From contig CABYFY010000007.1 in NCBI GenBank assembly GCA_902518355.1, positions 1 through 64,000 of the forward strand: 64,000 nucleotides of DNA. Direction: 5' to 3'. The translations under genes were made by a program, and so were the position numbers. This document shows positions 29,904 to 38,807 of this stretch, one piece after another. Under the pieces are notes generated by a model that worked only from the letters and a program-made list of their open reading frames with translations, searched no databases and was not told where the DNA came from. Origin of the DNA: an uncultured Bacteroidota bacterium (GTDB lineage Bacteria; Bacteroidota; Bacteroidia; Flavobacteriales; Flavobacteriaceae). Position 1 is the stretch's first letter. Each line of letters begins with the position of its first letter.

Positions 29904-30899
29904 TTATGGAACAGCTATTTCATTTACAATTTTTGTGATAATATCAATAGATGACATATTTTCTGCTTCGGCTTCATAAGAAATTCCAATTCTGTGTTGT
30001 AAAACATCAAACACCACTGCTCTTACATCATCAGGAATTACAAATCCTCGTCTATTTATGAACGCGTAACATTTTGCAGCTAAGGCAAGGTTAATACTTC
30101 CTCTTGGGGAAGCACCAAAAGATATTAGCGGTTTTAATTTTGATAAATTATATTTTTCTGGAAATCTAGTGGCAAAAATAATATCAAGTATATATGACTC
30201 AATTTTTTCATCCATATAAACTTCTCTCACAACTTTTTGCGCAGTCATAATCTTTTTAAGTGTCACTACGGGTTTTACCTTGCTTGCAGTATTTTCTAAA
30301 TTTGCTCGCATTATTAATTTTTCATCATCTAATTCAGGATAGGTAATAACTGTTTTTAACATAAATCTATCTACCTGAGCCTCCGGAAGTGGATATGTTC
30401 CTTCTTGGTCAATTGGATTTTGAGTAGCCATCACTAGAAACGGCTCCTCCAACTTAAATGTTTCTTCACCAATTGTAACTTGTTTTTCTTGCATTGCTTC
30501 TAGCAAAGCCGATTGCACTTTTGCAGGTGCTCTATTTATTTCGTCTGCTAAAACAAAATTTGCAAAAACAGGACCTTTCTTAACAGAGAATTTTGACTGT
30601 TTCACATTATAAAGTTGTGTCCCGACTACATCAGCAGGTAAAAGATCAGGTGTGAATTGAATTCTACTGAAACTACCACTTATCGCCTTTGATAAAGTAT
30701 TGATGGCAAGGGTTTTTGCTAAACCAGGGACACCTTCAAGTAATATGTGGCCTTTTGCAAGAAGACCTATTAAAAGTTTATCCACCATATTCTTTTGACC
30801 AACAATTACTTTATTCATCTCTGATCTCAACAAATCAATGAAAGCACTTTCTTTTTCTATTTTTTCATTAATTTTCTTTATATCAACTTTGTTTTCCAT
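29904..30899 (-). CDS. MoxR family AAA ATPase
   Basis: Chaperone-like AAA+ ATPase that acts on VWA proteins such as those encoded downstream. Walker A GVPGLAKT and Walker B FVLADEINRAP are clear, as are the family motifs MQEKQVTIGEE and ATQNPIDQEGTYPLPEAQVDRF, and sensor-2 region FGASPRGSINL. Length 331 aa is standard. It heads the nine-gene operon running down to 21561. A strong dyad (30963-31008) lies 64 nt upstream of its start. Confidence 0.95.
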   Translation of the reverse strand: MENKVDIKKINEKIEKESAFIDLLRSEMNKVIVGQKNMVDKLLIGLLAKGHILLEGVPGLAKTLAINTLSKAISGSFSRIQFTPDLLPADVVGTQLYNVKQSKFSVKKGPVFANFVLADEINRAPAKVQSALLEAMQEKQVTIGEETFKLEEPFLVMATQNPIDQEGTYPLPEAQVDRFMLKTVITYPELDDEKLIMRANLENTASKVKPVVTLKKIMTAQKVVREVYMDEKIESYILDIIFATRFPEKYNLSKLKPLISFGASPRGSINLALAAKCYAFINRRGFVIPDDVRAVVFDVLQHRIGISYEAEAENMSSIDIITKIVNEIAVP

Positions 30900-30962
30900 G
30901 ACTAAAAATTATTATAACTTTAAAATTGGTTTTGCAAATTGGTAAATCATTATAAATATCTC

Positions 30963-31008
30963 TGTTAACATTAGGTTAAAAAAGACCATTTTTAACCAAA
31001 TATTAACA
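30963..31008. promoter_or_regulatory. 46-bp imperfect dyad between moxR operon and SDR gene
   Basis: Outer arms TGTTAA (30963-30968) and TTAACA (31003-31008) and inner arms GGTTAAAAA (30974-30982) and TTTTTAACC (30989-30997) share one centre at 30985.5. Three of the five base pairs between the arms also match, so 18 of 20 arm positions pair. GTTAA half-sites on each side are 11 bp apart. It could be a multimeric regulator site or form a hairpin; which gene it controls is not visible. Confidence 0.5.
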
Positions 31009-31033
31009 TTTTGAATAACTTAAAATTTAAGAC

Positions 31034-31783
31034 TTGAAAACTATACTTATTACCGGAGCAACAAGCGGAATTGGATTAGCAGCTGCTAAAAAATTAGCAA
31101 ATAAAAAAAATCAACTGATTTTATGTGGTAGAAGACAACGTAAATTAGATGAAATATCTGATGAACTTTCAAAATCTACAAACGTATTATCACTTAGCTT
31201 TGATGTTTCAAATAAAAATGAAGTAAGTAAACTTTTAAGTAATCTTCCAAAGGAGTTTTGCTCTATTGATATTCTTGTAAATAATGCAGGAAATGCTCAT
31301 GGGCTTGATACAATTCAAGATGGTTCGCTTGATGATTGGGATAACATGATTGATAGTAATGTGAAAGGTTTGCTTTATGTTTCTCGTGTTATCATGCCAA
31401 AAATGATTGAACAAAAGAATGGGCATATAATTAATATAGGCTCTTTAGCAGGTAGGGAAGTTTATGAAAAGGGCAATATTTACTGCGCAACAAAACATGC
31501 GGTTAATGCTATTTCAAAAGCTATGAGAATTGATTTAAATAAAACAGGGATTAAAGTATCTGAAATTAATCCAGGACTTGTAGAAACCGACTTTTCAAAT
31601 GTACGTTTCAAGGGAGATAGTAATCTGGCAGAAAAGGTTTATCAAGGTTATAAAGCTTTACAAGCAAATGATATTGCTGATATTGTCGAATTTGTCATAA
31701 ATAGACCAAGTCATGTCAACATTGCAGATATTTTGGTACTTCCTCAAGCACAAGCAACAAGCTCAATTATATATAAGAAATAA
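31034..31783 (+). CDS. SDR family NAD(P)-dependent oxidoreductase (YdfG-like)
   Basis: Short-chain dehydrogenase of 249 aa. TGATSGIG cofactor motif, NNAG motif, catalytic Ser in INIGSLAGRE, and YxxxK in IYCATK. The CGRRQRKLDE stretch after the first fold has Arg residues typical of NADP users. The pattern resembles YdfG-type 3-hydroxy acid dehydrogenases (NPGLVETDFSNVRFKGD), so that is the best guess for substrate. It starts with TTG at 31034; no better ATG lies near. Confidence 0.88.
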   Translation: MKTILITGATSGIGLAAAKKLANKKNQLILCGRRQRKLDEISDELSKSTNVLSLSFDVSNKNEVSKLLSNLPKEFCSIDILVNNAGNAHGLDTIQDGSLDDWDNMIDSNVKGLLYVSRVIMPKMIEQKNGHIINIGSLAGREVYEKGNIYCATKHAVNAISKAMRIDLNKTGIKVSEINPGLVETDFSNVRFKGDSNLAEKVYQGYKALQANDIADIVEFVINRPSHVNIADILVLPQAQATSSIIYKK

Positions 31784-31833
31784 CATTTAAAAAAAAATTT
31801 ATATTAATTTTAAATTATTATTAATTCTTGACT

Positions 31834-33582
31834 ATGAGAATATTATTGATTTTTTTGTTGATTTTTTCATTTTCCTGTTCTGAAGATTCAGTGACCAATG
31901 ATTCTGATAATAATGGGGGAAATACAGGAGATAATAATAACAATAATAATTCAGGCCCAAGCGGAAATGTATTTACATTTGGTAATTTAGATGTTCTTGG
32001 ACAATGGGACTTTGACCAAAATAGAGGTCAAATAAATAATTTTAGTGGACCAAGAAAAAGAGACATTAATATAAATATAGCTCAACGAGATTATGATGAT
32101 TCTCTGGATGTTGGAATTCTTAATTTATACCCTCCACTAAGCGGAATACTGGGTTCAAATGAAATAATCACATGTTATATCGGAAATTATGGCTATCTTC
32201 CAATATTTGAAGACTTCCAGGTCTCGTATAAAATTGCATATGAAGATGGTGAGTTTGGAGAAGAAGTATTTGAAACCTTCACAATTACAGATTCATTAGC
32301 ACCTGTTGACTATACGACTTTTAGTTTTTCGACAACAGCGGATCTTTCTCAATTTGGATCTTACACGATAGAGGCAAGTACACATATGCCTGACGATATG
32401 GATGCTGAAACTGATACATTTACAAGAGTCGTAGAATCTTTAGAATTTACAGATGTATGTAACTTGCATTCTTTGATTCTAAACGAGAACAATACTTTCA
32501 ATCTCTATACAACTAACGAAGAGGGTGTTAGCAATTATGTTATTTTAGGTTATTATGAGATAAATGAAGAAAATAACATGATTATATTATCTGTATCTGA
32601 ATCTAGTGGTTCAATCACAGAAATCGGTGAAATATACGACGTTGAAATTGATGAAAATGGATTAATTACAGGAACTATAAATATTGAAGGGTTATGTGTT
32701 CAACTTGTTGAGGGTTATGAGGAAGAGAATTATTACACTGGTTTAACATACATACCAGACGAAAATTTAGAAGCTTACCTAATAGAAATTGGGATTGATA
32801 ATGTATTGGATGGTTATATTTTTACAAATAGTGCTGAACAAGTTACTTCAATTGGTATTGAAGCTACAGATAATTGGGTACAAGGTGGTTCAATCGATTT
32901 TTGGGATTTTGAAAACAGATTTACTAATCGATTAACCAGCTTGGCAGGAATCGAAGCTCTTCCATCATTACAGCATATAAATTTAAGAGGTCAGAACTTA
33001 GACAGTATTAATATTAGTCAAAATACAGGATTAAGAAATTTCTATGCGAATTTTAACACATTTAACAAAATCGATACTAGTAATAATACACTTTTAGAGA
33101 TTATTTCGATTGACAGTAATGAAGTAAATCCCGAACTGGATTTTTCAAATAATAATAACCTAAAGAGTCTTTCTATACCAATGTGTTATATTGACGGATA
33201 TATAGGTGAAGGAGGTTTTTTAGATATTTCAAACCTTACTCAACTAGAATTTCTAGATCTTTACGATAATAATTTGACCTCAGTTGATATTAGTAATAAT
33301 CCAAATTTAAATGAAATTCGCTTAAACTTTACATATAATATCACGACCATGGACTTTAGTAATAATTTGCTTTTAGAAAAAATTTTATTAAATCAAAGTA
33401 ATCTTCAAGGGACATTAGATGTATCAATGTGTGAAAATCTTACAGAACTTAACGTTGCTCAAAATCCTGGTTTATCTTGTATAAAGGTTAGTGCATTTCA
33501 GCTAGATGCAATCAACAATAATGACCCAAATTTCAATTGGGAATTTGATAGTGGAGTTACTTTATCTTTGGATTGTAATTAA
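31834..33582 (+). CDS. Leucine-rich-repeat lipoprotein
   Basis: Predicted surface or periplasmic lipoprotein of 582 aa. A lipobox FSFS-Cys15 follows a hydrophobic leader, then an Asn/Gly-rich linker. A beta-rich domain of about 200 residues and a lipocalin-like stretch come next, followed from about residue 365 by LRR units with 21-24 residue spacing (LTSLAGIEALPSLQHINLRG, LTQLEFLDLYDNNLTSVDIS). I chose the ATG at 31834, which gives a normal leader, over a TTG 6 nt upstream. Ligand unknown. Its stop shares TTAA with the convergent aldehyde dehydrogenase gene. Confidence 0.8.
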   Translation: MRILLIFLLIFSFSCSEDSVTNDSDNNGGNTGDNNNNNNSGPSGNVFTFGNLDVLGQWDFDQNRGQINNFSGPRKRDININIAQRDYDDSLDVGILNLYPPLSGILGSNEIITCYIGNYGYLPIFEDFQVSYKIAYEDGEFGEEVFETFTITDSLAPVDYTTFSFSTTADLSQFGSYTIEASTHMPDDMDAETDTFTRVVESLEFTDVCNLHSLILNENNTFNLYTTNEEGVSNYVILGYYEINEENNMIILSVSESSGSITEIGEIYDVEIDENGLITGTINIEGLCVQLVEGYEEENYYTGLTYIPDENLEAYLIEIGIDNVLDGYIFTNSAEQVTSIGIEATDNWVQGGSIDFWDFENRFTNRLTSLAGIEALPSLQHINLRGQNLDSINISQNTGLRNFYANFNTFNKIDTSNNTLLEIISIDSNEVNPELDFSNNNNLKSLSIPMCYIDGYIGEGGFLDISNLTQLEFLDLYDNNLTSVDISNNPNLNEIRLNFTYNITTMDFSNNLLLEKILLNQSNLQGTLDVSMCENLTELNVAQNPGLSCIKVSAFQLDAINNNDPNFNWEFDSGVTLSLDCN

Positions 33583-35111
33583 AGATCAAATTTAATTCCC
33601 TGAGCTAGTGGAAGATTATCTGTATAATTGATTGTATTTGTTTGTCTTCTCATATAGATTTTCCAAGCATCTGACCCTGATTCTCTTCCACCACCAGTGT
33701 CTTTTTCGCCACCAAATGCACCACCAATTTCGGCACCAGAAGTACCTATATTCACATTAGCTATTCCACAATCAGAACCTGCAGCAGACAAGAATCTTTC
33801 AGCTTCCTTTAAATTATTTGTCATAATTGCTGAAGACAATCCTTGTGTAACATTATTTTGAATTTCAATTGCATTAGTTACCGGTCCAGAATATTTAAGT
33901 AAATATAAGATTGGAGCAAAGGTTTCTTCTTGAACAATGTGAAAATCAGGTTTTGCCTCAGCTATAGCAGGTTTCACATAACAACCGCTTTCATATCCTT
34001 CACCTTCCAAAACACCACCTTCAACAATTATATTTCCACCTTCCTCAACTACTTTTTCCAAAGCTTTAGTGTACATGTCCACAGCTAATTTATCGATGAC
34101 AGGTCCGACATGATTTGATTGATCAAGGGGATTTCCAATTTTAATCTGCTTGTAAGCATTTACAATTGCATCACGAACTTCATTATATATATCATCATGT
34201 ATAATTAACCTCCTAGTTGAAGTACATCTCTGACCTGCGGTTCCAACTGCTCCAAAAACTGCACCCATTACAGTCATCTTAACATCAGCATCAGGGGTAA
34301 CAATAATAGCATTATTGCCACCAAGCTCTAATAATGATTTCCCTAATCTAGACCCTACTTCACTTGCAACAATTTTTCCCATTCTAGTTGAACCTGTTGC
34401 AGAAATAAGAGGAATTCTCTTGTCTTTTGTCATGTATTCGCCAACTTTATAATCTCCGTTTATTAAACAAGAAATTCCTTCCGGTAAATCATTTTCTTTT
34501 AATATTTCAGCAATAATCTTTTGGCATGCAACTGAGCAAAGTGGTGTTTTTTCACTTGGTTTCCAAACACATACATCACCACATATCCAAGCTAAAGCTG
34601 TATTCCATGACCACACGGCAACTGGAAAATTAAATGCTGAAATAATTCCAACAATTCCAAGTGGATGATATTGCTCATACATTCTATGTCCAGGTCTTTC
34701 ACTGTGCATAGTTAAACCATGTAACTGTCTCGAAAGACCAACAGCAAAATCACAAATATCAATCATCTCTTGAACCTCTCCTAAGCCCTCTTGAAAACTT
34801 TTTCCCATTTCATAGGAAACCAAAACGCCTAATGGTTCTTTTAAGTCTCTTAGTTTATTTCCAAACTGTCTTACGATTTCACCTCTTTGAGGTGCAGGGA
34901 CTGTTCTCCAAAATTTAAAGGCAGACTGAGCGCTTTCGATTACCTTATTGTAATCTTCAAAAGTTGTCGTTGAAACAGTTCCAATCTCTTTTCCATCAAC
35001 CGGGGAATAACTGCTAATCTTTTCTCCATCACTGAAATAATTACTTCCAGTTGATGTTCCGATATTATGATTTGATAGTCCTAATTCCTTAAGTGAGTTT
35101 TCGATATTCAT
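33579..35111 (-). CDS. Aldehyde dehydrogenase, ALDH7 (aminoadipate-semialdehyde) type
   Basis: NAD(P)-linked aldehyde oxidation; 510 aa. The catalytic Cys is in GTAGQRCTSTRR and the general base Glu in LLELGGNNAIIV. The stretches ISAFNFPVAVWSWNTALAWICGD and GIANVNIGTSGAEIGGAFGG are typical of the ALDH7/antiquitin group, which oxidises alpha-aminoadipate semialdehyde in lysine breakdown. No lysine-catabolism genes are close, so the pathway is inferred only from family. Divergent from the isoaspartyl peptidase gene with a 51-nt gap. Confidence 0.9.
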   Translation of the reverse strand: MNIENSLKELGLSNHNIGTSTGSNYFSDGEKISSYSPVDGKEIGTVSTTTFEDYNKVIESAQSAFKFWRTVPAPQRGEIVRQFGNKLRDLKEPLGVLVSYEMGKSFQEGLGEVQEMIDICDFAVGLSRQLHGLTMHSERPGHRMYEQYHPLGIVGIISAFNFPVAVWSWNTALAWICGDVCVWKPSEKTPLCSVACQKIIAEILKENDLPEGISCLINGDYKVGEYMTKDKRIPLISATGSTRMGKIVASEVGSRLGKSLLELGGNNAIIVTPDADVKMTVMGAVFGAVGTAGQRCTSTRRLIIHDDIYNEVRDAIVNAYKQIKIGNPLDQSNHVGPVIDKLAVDMYTKALEKVVEEGGNIIVEGGVLEGEGYESGCYVKPAIAEAKPDFHIVQEETFAPILYLLKYSGPVTNAIEIQNNVTQGLSSAIMTNNLKEAERFLSAAGSDCGIANVNIGTSGAEIGGAFGGEKDTGGGRESGSDAWKIYMRRQTNTINYTDNLPLAQGIKFDL

Positions 35112-35162
35112 GATAAATTATTTAACTTGACGAAGATAAGGATTTATTAATATTTATGGTTT

Positions 35163-36116
35163 ATGAAAAAATATTTGTGTCTTCTAATTATTATACTTTT
35201 TAGCTGCAATAATCATGATGAAAACAAGATTGCAATTGTCATTCATGGAGGTGCAGGAATTATACTTAAAGAAAATATTTCCAAATCAAAAGAAGATTCA
35301 ATTATTAATAAACTTGATGAAGCTATTTCAAAGGGATGGGAGTTATTAAAAAAGGGGCAATCTAGCGAAATGGCTGTCATTGAAACAATTAAAATATTAG
35401 AGGACTCTCCTTTATTTAACGCTGGTAAAGGAAGTGTATTTAATAATGAAGGAAAAGTTGAAAATGATGCATCCATAATGAAGGGTAATGATCTTAATGC
35501 TGGGGCATCATCCGGAACTTCAAATGTTAAAAATCCGATAACTCTTGCAGCCAATATTATGAATCATTCAGAACATGTTTTTCTTTCGGGTAAAGGGGCA
35601 GAAAACTTTGCAAAAAACAGAAATCTTGAGATTGTCGACAATGAATATTTTCACACGAAATTTAGATACAATCAACTCTTGAATAAAAAAGGTGATGATA
35701 AATATGGAACTGTTGGTTGCGTAGCAATTGATGTTAATGGTAATATTGTGGCAGGTACATCCACAGGTGGAATGACAAATAAAAAATGGGGTAGAATTGG
35801 CGACTCACCAATTATTGGTGCTGGAACTTATGCAAACAACAACACATGTGGTATTTCATCAACCGGATCTGGAGAATATTTTATAAGGACTGTTGCAGCG
35901 TATCAAGTTTCTTCATTATTAGAAAATCACAATTATGATTTAAGGAAAGCGATGTACAAGGTAATTCATGAAAAAATTGCAGCAATTGGAGGTGATGGTG
36001 GAATGATAGGTATAGATAAAAACTCAGATATATCAATGGAATTTAATACTCCAGGCATGTATCGAGCGTATGTCAACAAATATGGGGAAAAAGAAATTTT
36101 CCTTTACGAGAAATAA
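35163..36116 (+). CDS. Isoaspartyl peptidase / L-asparaginase, lipoprotein form
   Basis: Ntn-hydrolase that matures by self-cleavage. The N-terminal half has HGGAGIILKEN and NAGKGSVFNNEGKVENDASIM; the cleavage site is in KYGTVGCVAID, where Thr becomes the nucleophile; GTSTGGMTNKKWGRIGDSPIIGAGTYA completes the active site. At 317 aa it is full length. The leader LIIILFSCNN gives a lipobox with Cys near residue 15, so the enzyme is probably anchored in the envelope, facing the periplasm. It ends 1 nt before the end of pyk. Confidence 0.92.
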   Translation: MKKYLCLLIIILFSCNNHDENKIAIVIHGGAGIILKENISKSKEDSIINKLDEAISKGWELLKKGQSSEMAVIETIKILEDSPLFNAGKGSVFNNEGKVENDASIMKGNDLNAGASSGTSNVKNPITLAANIMNHSEHVFLSGKGAENFAKNRNLEIVDNEYFHTKFRYNQLLNKKGDDKYGTVGCVAIDVNGNIVAGTSTGGMTNKKWGRIGDSPIIGAGTYANNNTCGISSTGSGEYFIRTVAAYQVSSLLENHNYDLRKAMYKVIHEKIAAIGGDGGMIGIDKNSDISMEFNTPGMYRAYVNKYGEKEIFLYEK

Positions 36117-36117
36117 G

Positions 36118-37554
36118 CTATTTAATTTCTGAAATTTTAAGGGTGTTCACCATACCACTTTCCTTAACTGGCATTGAAGCAAGGTTTATTACCATATCAC
36201 CTTTTTTTGCAAATCCTTTTTTATTTACAATCTCGTTAATTTCTTGAATTGTTTTGTCGGTTGAAACTGATCTATTATAGTAGAAGGCTTTAACTCCCCA
36301 TAATAAATTCAACCTACAAAGTATTCTTTTATTAGAAGTGAAAACGATAATATTTGAATGTGGTCTCCACGACGAAACTTGAAATGCTGTATAACCACTT
36401 TGAGTTAACGTTGTAATTGCTGCAATTTTAGTTTCATTTGCTATTTGTGCAGCATGATAACATATAAACTTAGTAGTATATCTATTTGTTTTAATCTTGG
36501 GAGGCGACTCAGGAACGGAAATCATATCGGAATATTCAACACTTGTAATAATCTTCGAAATCTGAGTTACTACTTCTGCTGGATATTTTCCAACTGAAGT
36601 TTCAGCAGATAGCATTACAGCATCAGCACCATCCATGATTGAATTTGCTACATCATTCACCTCAGCTCTGCTCGGCTTGAGGCTGTCAATCATGCTTTCC
36701 ATCATCTGTGTAGCGATGATTACAGGTATCCTATGTTTCTTAGCGAGGTACACAATTCTTTTTTGCAATAGTGGTACTTCTTCAGACGGAATTTCAATTC
36801 CTAAATCTCCTCTAGCAACCATTATTCCATCAGAATTTTGAATAATATCCTCTATATTTTTTATCGCCTCTGGCTTTTCTATTTTTGCTATGATAGGTAT
36901 TTTTTCATCTGATTCTTTTTCGATAATTTTTCGAAGATTTATCATATCATTAGCATCTCTAACAAATGACAATGCAACCCAATCTAGCTCTTTGGAAATT
37001 GCATAAAGTAGGTCCTTCTTATCCTTTTTGGTTAAAGATGGGGTAGAGATCTTAGTATTTGGTAAGTTTACTCCTTTCTTAGAGGATAATTTTCCACCCT
37101 GAATATTTTTTAATTTTACCTCATCCTTTTTATTAGTAGAGATAACTTCAAAAATCAATTTACCGTCATCGACTAAGACCTTATCTCCTTTCTTAACATC
37201 TTTAGCAAAATCTTTATATGAAAGCGATGCTTTTTGTTTATTACCTATAATTTCTTTTTCTGTTGATAATTTAAACACATCTCCCTTTTTGAAAACCACA
37301 CCATCCTCCATTTTTCCTACTCTAATCTTTGGCCCCTGCAAATCTGCAAGAATAGCAACATTAGTATCTAACTCCTTATTTAAGGATCGAATAAGCTCAA
37401 CATGTCTATCAACCTCTTCATATGTAGCATGGGAAAAATTAATTCTAAATACATTAACTCCAGCTTTAATTAATCTTGACAGCACGGTTTTATTAGCACA
37501 TCCTGGACCTAGTGTTGCGACAATTTTAGTTTTTTTGAATTTTATATAACTCAT
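36118..37554 (-). CDS. pyk: Pyruvate kinase
   Basis: Last step of glycolysis: phosphoenolpyruvate plus ADP to pyruvate plus ATP. Key motifs: KIVATLGPGC, RINFSHATYEEV, LADLQGPKIRVG, the active-site IPIIAKIEKPEA, DGIMVARGDLGIEIP, and DGADAVMLSAETSVGKYP. Length 478 aa is normal. It overlaps the IPExxxVDY gene by 4 nt and closes the acpP-fabF-rnc operon. Confidence 0.96.
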   Translation of the reverse strand: MSYIKFKKTKIVATLGPGCANKTVLSRLIKAGVNVFRINFSHATYEEVDRHVELIRSLNKELDTNVAILADLQGPKIRVGKMEDGVVFKKGDVFKLSTEKEIIGNKQKASLSYKDFAKDVKKGDKVLVDDGKLIFEVISTNKKDEVKLKNIQGGKLSSKKGVNLPNTKISTPSLTKKDKKDLLYAISKELDWVALSFVRDANDMINLRKIIEKESDEKIPIIAKIEKPEAIKNIEDIIQNSDGIMVARGDLGIEIPSEEVPLLQKRIVYLAKKHRIPVIIATQMMESMIDSLKPSRAEVNDVANSIMDGADAVMLSAETSVGKYPAEVVTQISKIITSVEYSDMISVPESPPKIKTNRYTTKFICYHAAQIANETKIAAITTLTQSGYTAFQVSSWRPHSNIIVFTSNKRILCRLNLLWGVKAFYYNRSVSTDKTIQEINEIVNKKGFAKKGDMVINLASMPVKESGMVNTLKISEIK

Positions 37555-38027
37555 GAGAAAATTAAATTTTCTTTGTTTTCTAATCTATTCTCAGAAACAA
37601 ATGAAGTAATTACTCCACTAATTTCTGAAATTTTTTTTAATACTTTGTCTACATAAGTCTTATTTGCAATATTTTCTATAATAAGAAAATAATCAACTGA
37701 CTTTTGTTGGCTCAAAAGATTCATTTCATTGGAAGCCGTGTTTTCCTGACCAAATAAACTTAAATCTTCTTCAAGATTTTTTTCTGAAACTAATGACTTG
37801 TTAGAAAAGAATATCCACTTTAAATATTTTGTATCATCTAAATATTCATATTGCGAGTAGTTTGCATCTTGCTCTGCAAAATAGATATCATTGTTTTTCC
37901 TTTTTAAACCAATATTTAGTTTTTTATTTAAAAAAAATGCCAATCTAAATTCATCTAAGTCCGAATGAATTGCGATTAGATGATAATTTTCGGGAAATTG
38001 ATTTAAGTTTAATTTATACTTATTCAA
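37551..38027 (-). CDS. IPExxxVDY family protein
   Basis: Small Bacteroidota-specific protein of unknown function, 158 aa, recognised by position between rnc and pyk and by its pattern. Conserved N-terminal HSDLDEFRLAFFLNKKLNI is present. The name-giving motif is only half kept: SQQKSVDYFL has VDY but not IPE. No signal peptide or membrane helix. It lies 32 nt after rnc and overlaps pyk by 4 nt. Confidence 0.75.
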   Translation of the reverse strand: MNKYKLNLNQFPENYHLIAIHSDLDEFRLAFFLNKKLNIGLKRKNNDIYFAEQDANYSQYEYLDDTKYLKWIFFSNKSLVSEKNLEEDLSLFGQENTASNEMNLLSQQKSVDYFLIIENIANKTYVDKVLKKISEISGVITSFVSENRLENKENLIFS

Positions 38028-38059
38028 AATATGAATTTCTCTGTAAAGATAAGCTTATT

Positions 38060-38806
38060 CTATGAATTTTGATTTTGATATTTTAAAATATCTTCTTGAA
38101 ACATGAAAAATGCTCTTTTCGAAGCTTTTTCCTCCGCTTTTTTCTTTGATGTATCTCTTGCTTTCGCTATTAGTTTATCATCAATTGATAATTTAACTGA
38201 AAAGTGTTTTATTGTATCGTTTCCAGTATCTTCAAAAGTTTCGTAATTATACAGCTTTTTGTTTTTTTGGCACCACTCAATAAATAAACTCTTGTAACTA
38301 ATGATTTTATTTTTAAGTCTCTCTAAATTAACATGAGGATAAATCACACGATCAAATATGAATTTCTTACAATGAGAGTATCCACGGTCAAGAAATATAG
38401 CTCCAATAAGTGCTTCGAAGAGATTGCCATGTATATCATCTCCATAGTTTTCTTCGGAAATATTTGAATCAATAAACTGTAACAGATTTAATTCTAAGCC
38501 AAGTTCATTTAAATGATTACGGCTAACAATTTTTGATCTCATTTGAGTAAGATAACCCTCTGAACCAGTTGGGATATTTTTAAATAAATATGAAGAGATG
38601 ATAGAGCTTAAAATAGAATCGCCCAGAAACTCTAATCTCTCATAGTTAACAGCTACTCCATTTAAATCTTTTTTGTTTGATGAACGATGGGTAAAAGCTC
38701 TCTTATAATACTTAAGTGATTTTGGGGTAAATTTTAAGAGATTTTTAATGGGTCGATAAAATGGGTCCTTTTTTAATTTTATTAATTCATAAAAATTAAA
38801 ATTCAT
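38060..38806 (-). CDS. rnc: Ribonuclease III
   Basis: Cuts double-stranded RNA in rRNA maturation and decay. The signature ERLEFLGDSILS is at the first catalytic cluster and LFEALIGAIFLDRGY at the second; a double-stranded RNA-binding domain fills the C-terminal third (KLSIDDKLIAKARDTSKKKAEEKASKRA). I chose the ATG at 38806 (248 aa), which starts 1 nt after the fabF stop, over a longer version reaching into fabF. Part of the acpP-fabF-rnc block. Confidence 0.93.
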   Translation of the reverse strand: MNFNFYELIKLKKDPFYRPIKNLLKFTPKSLKYYKRAFTHRSSNKKDLNGVAVNYERLEFLGDSILSSIISSYLFKNIPTGSEGYLTQMRSKIVSRNHLNELGLELNLLQFIDSNISEENYGDDIHGNLFEALIGAIFLDRGYSHCKKFIFDRVIYPHVNLERLKNKIISYKSLFIEWCQKNKKLYNYETFEDTGNDTIKHFSVKLSIDDKLIAKARDTSKKKAEEKASKRAFFMFQEDILKYQNQNS

Positions 38807-38807
38807 A

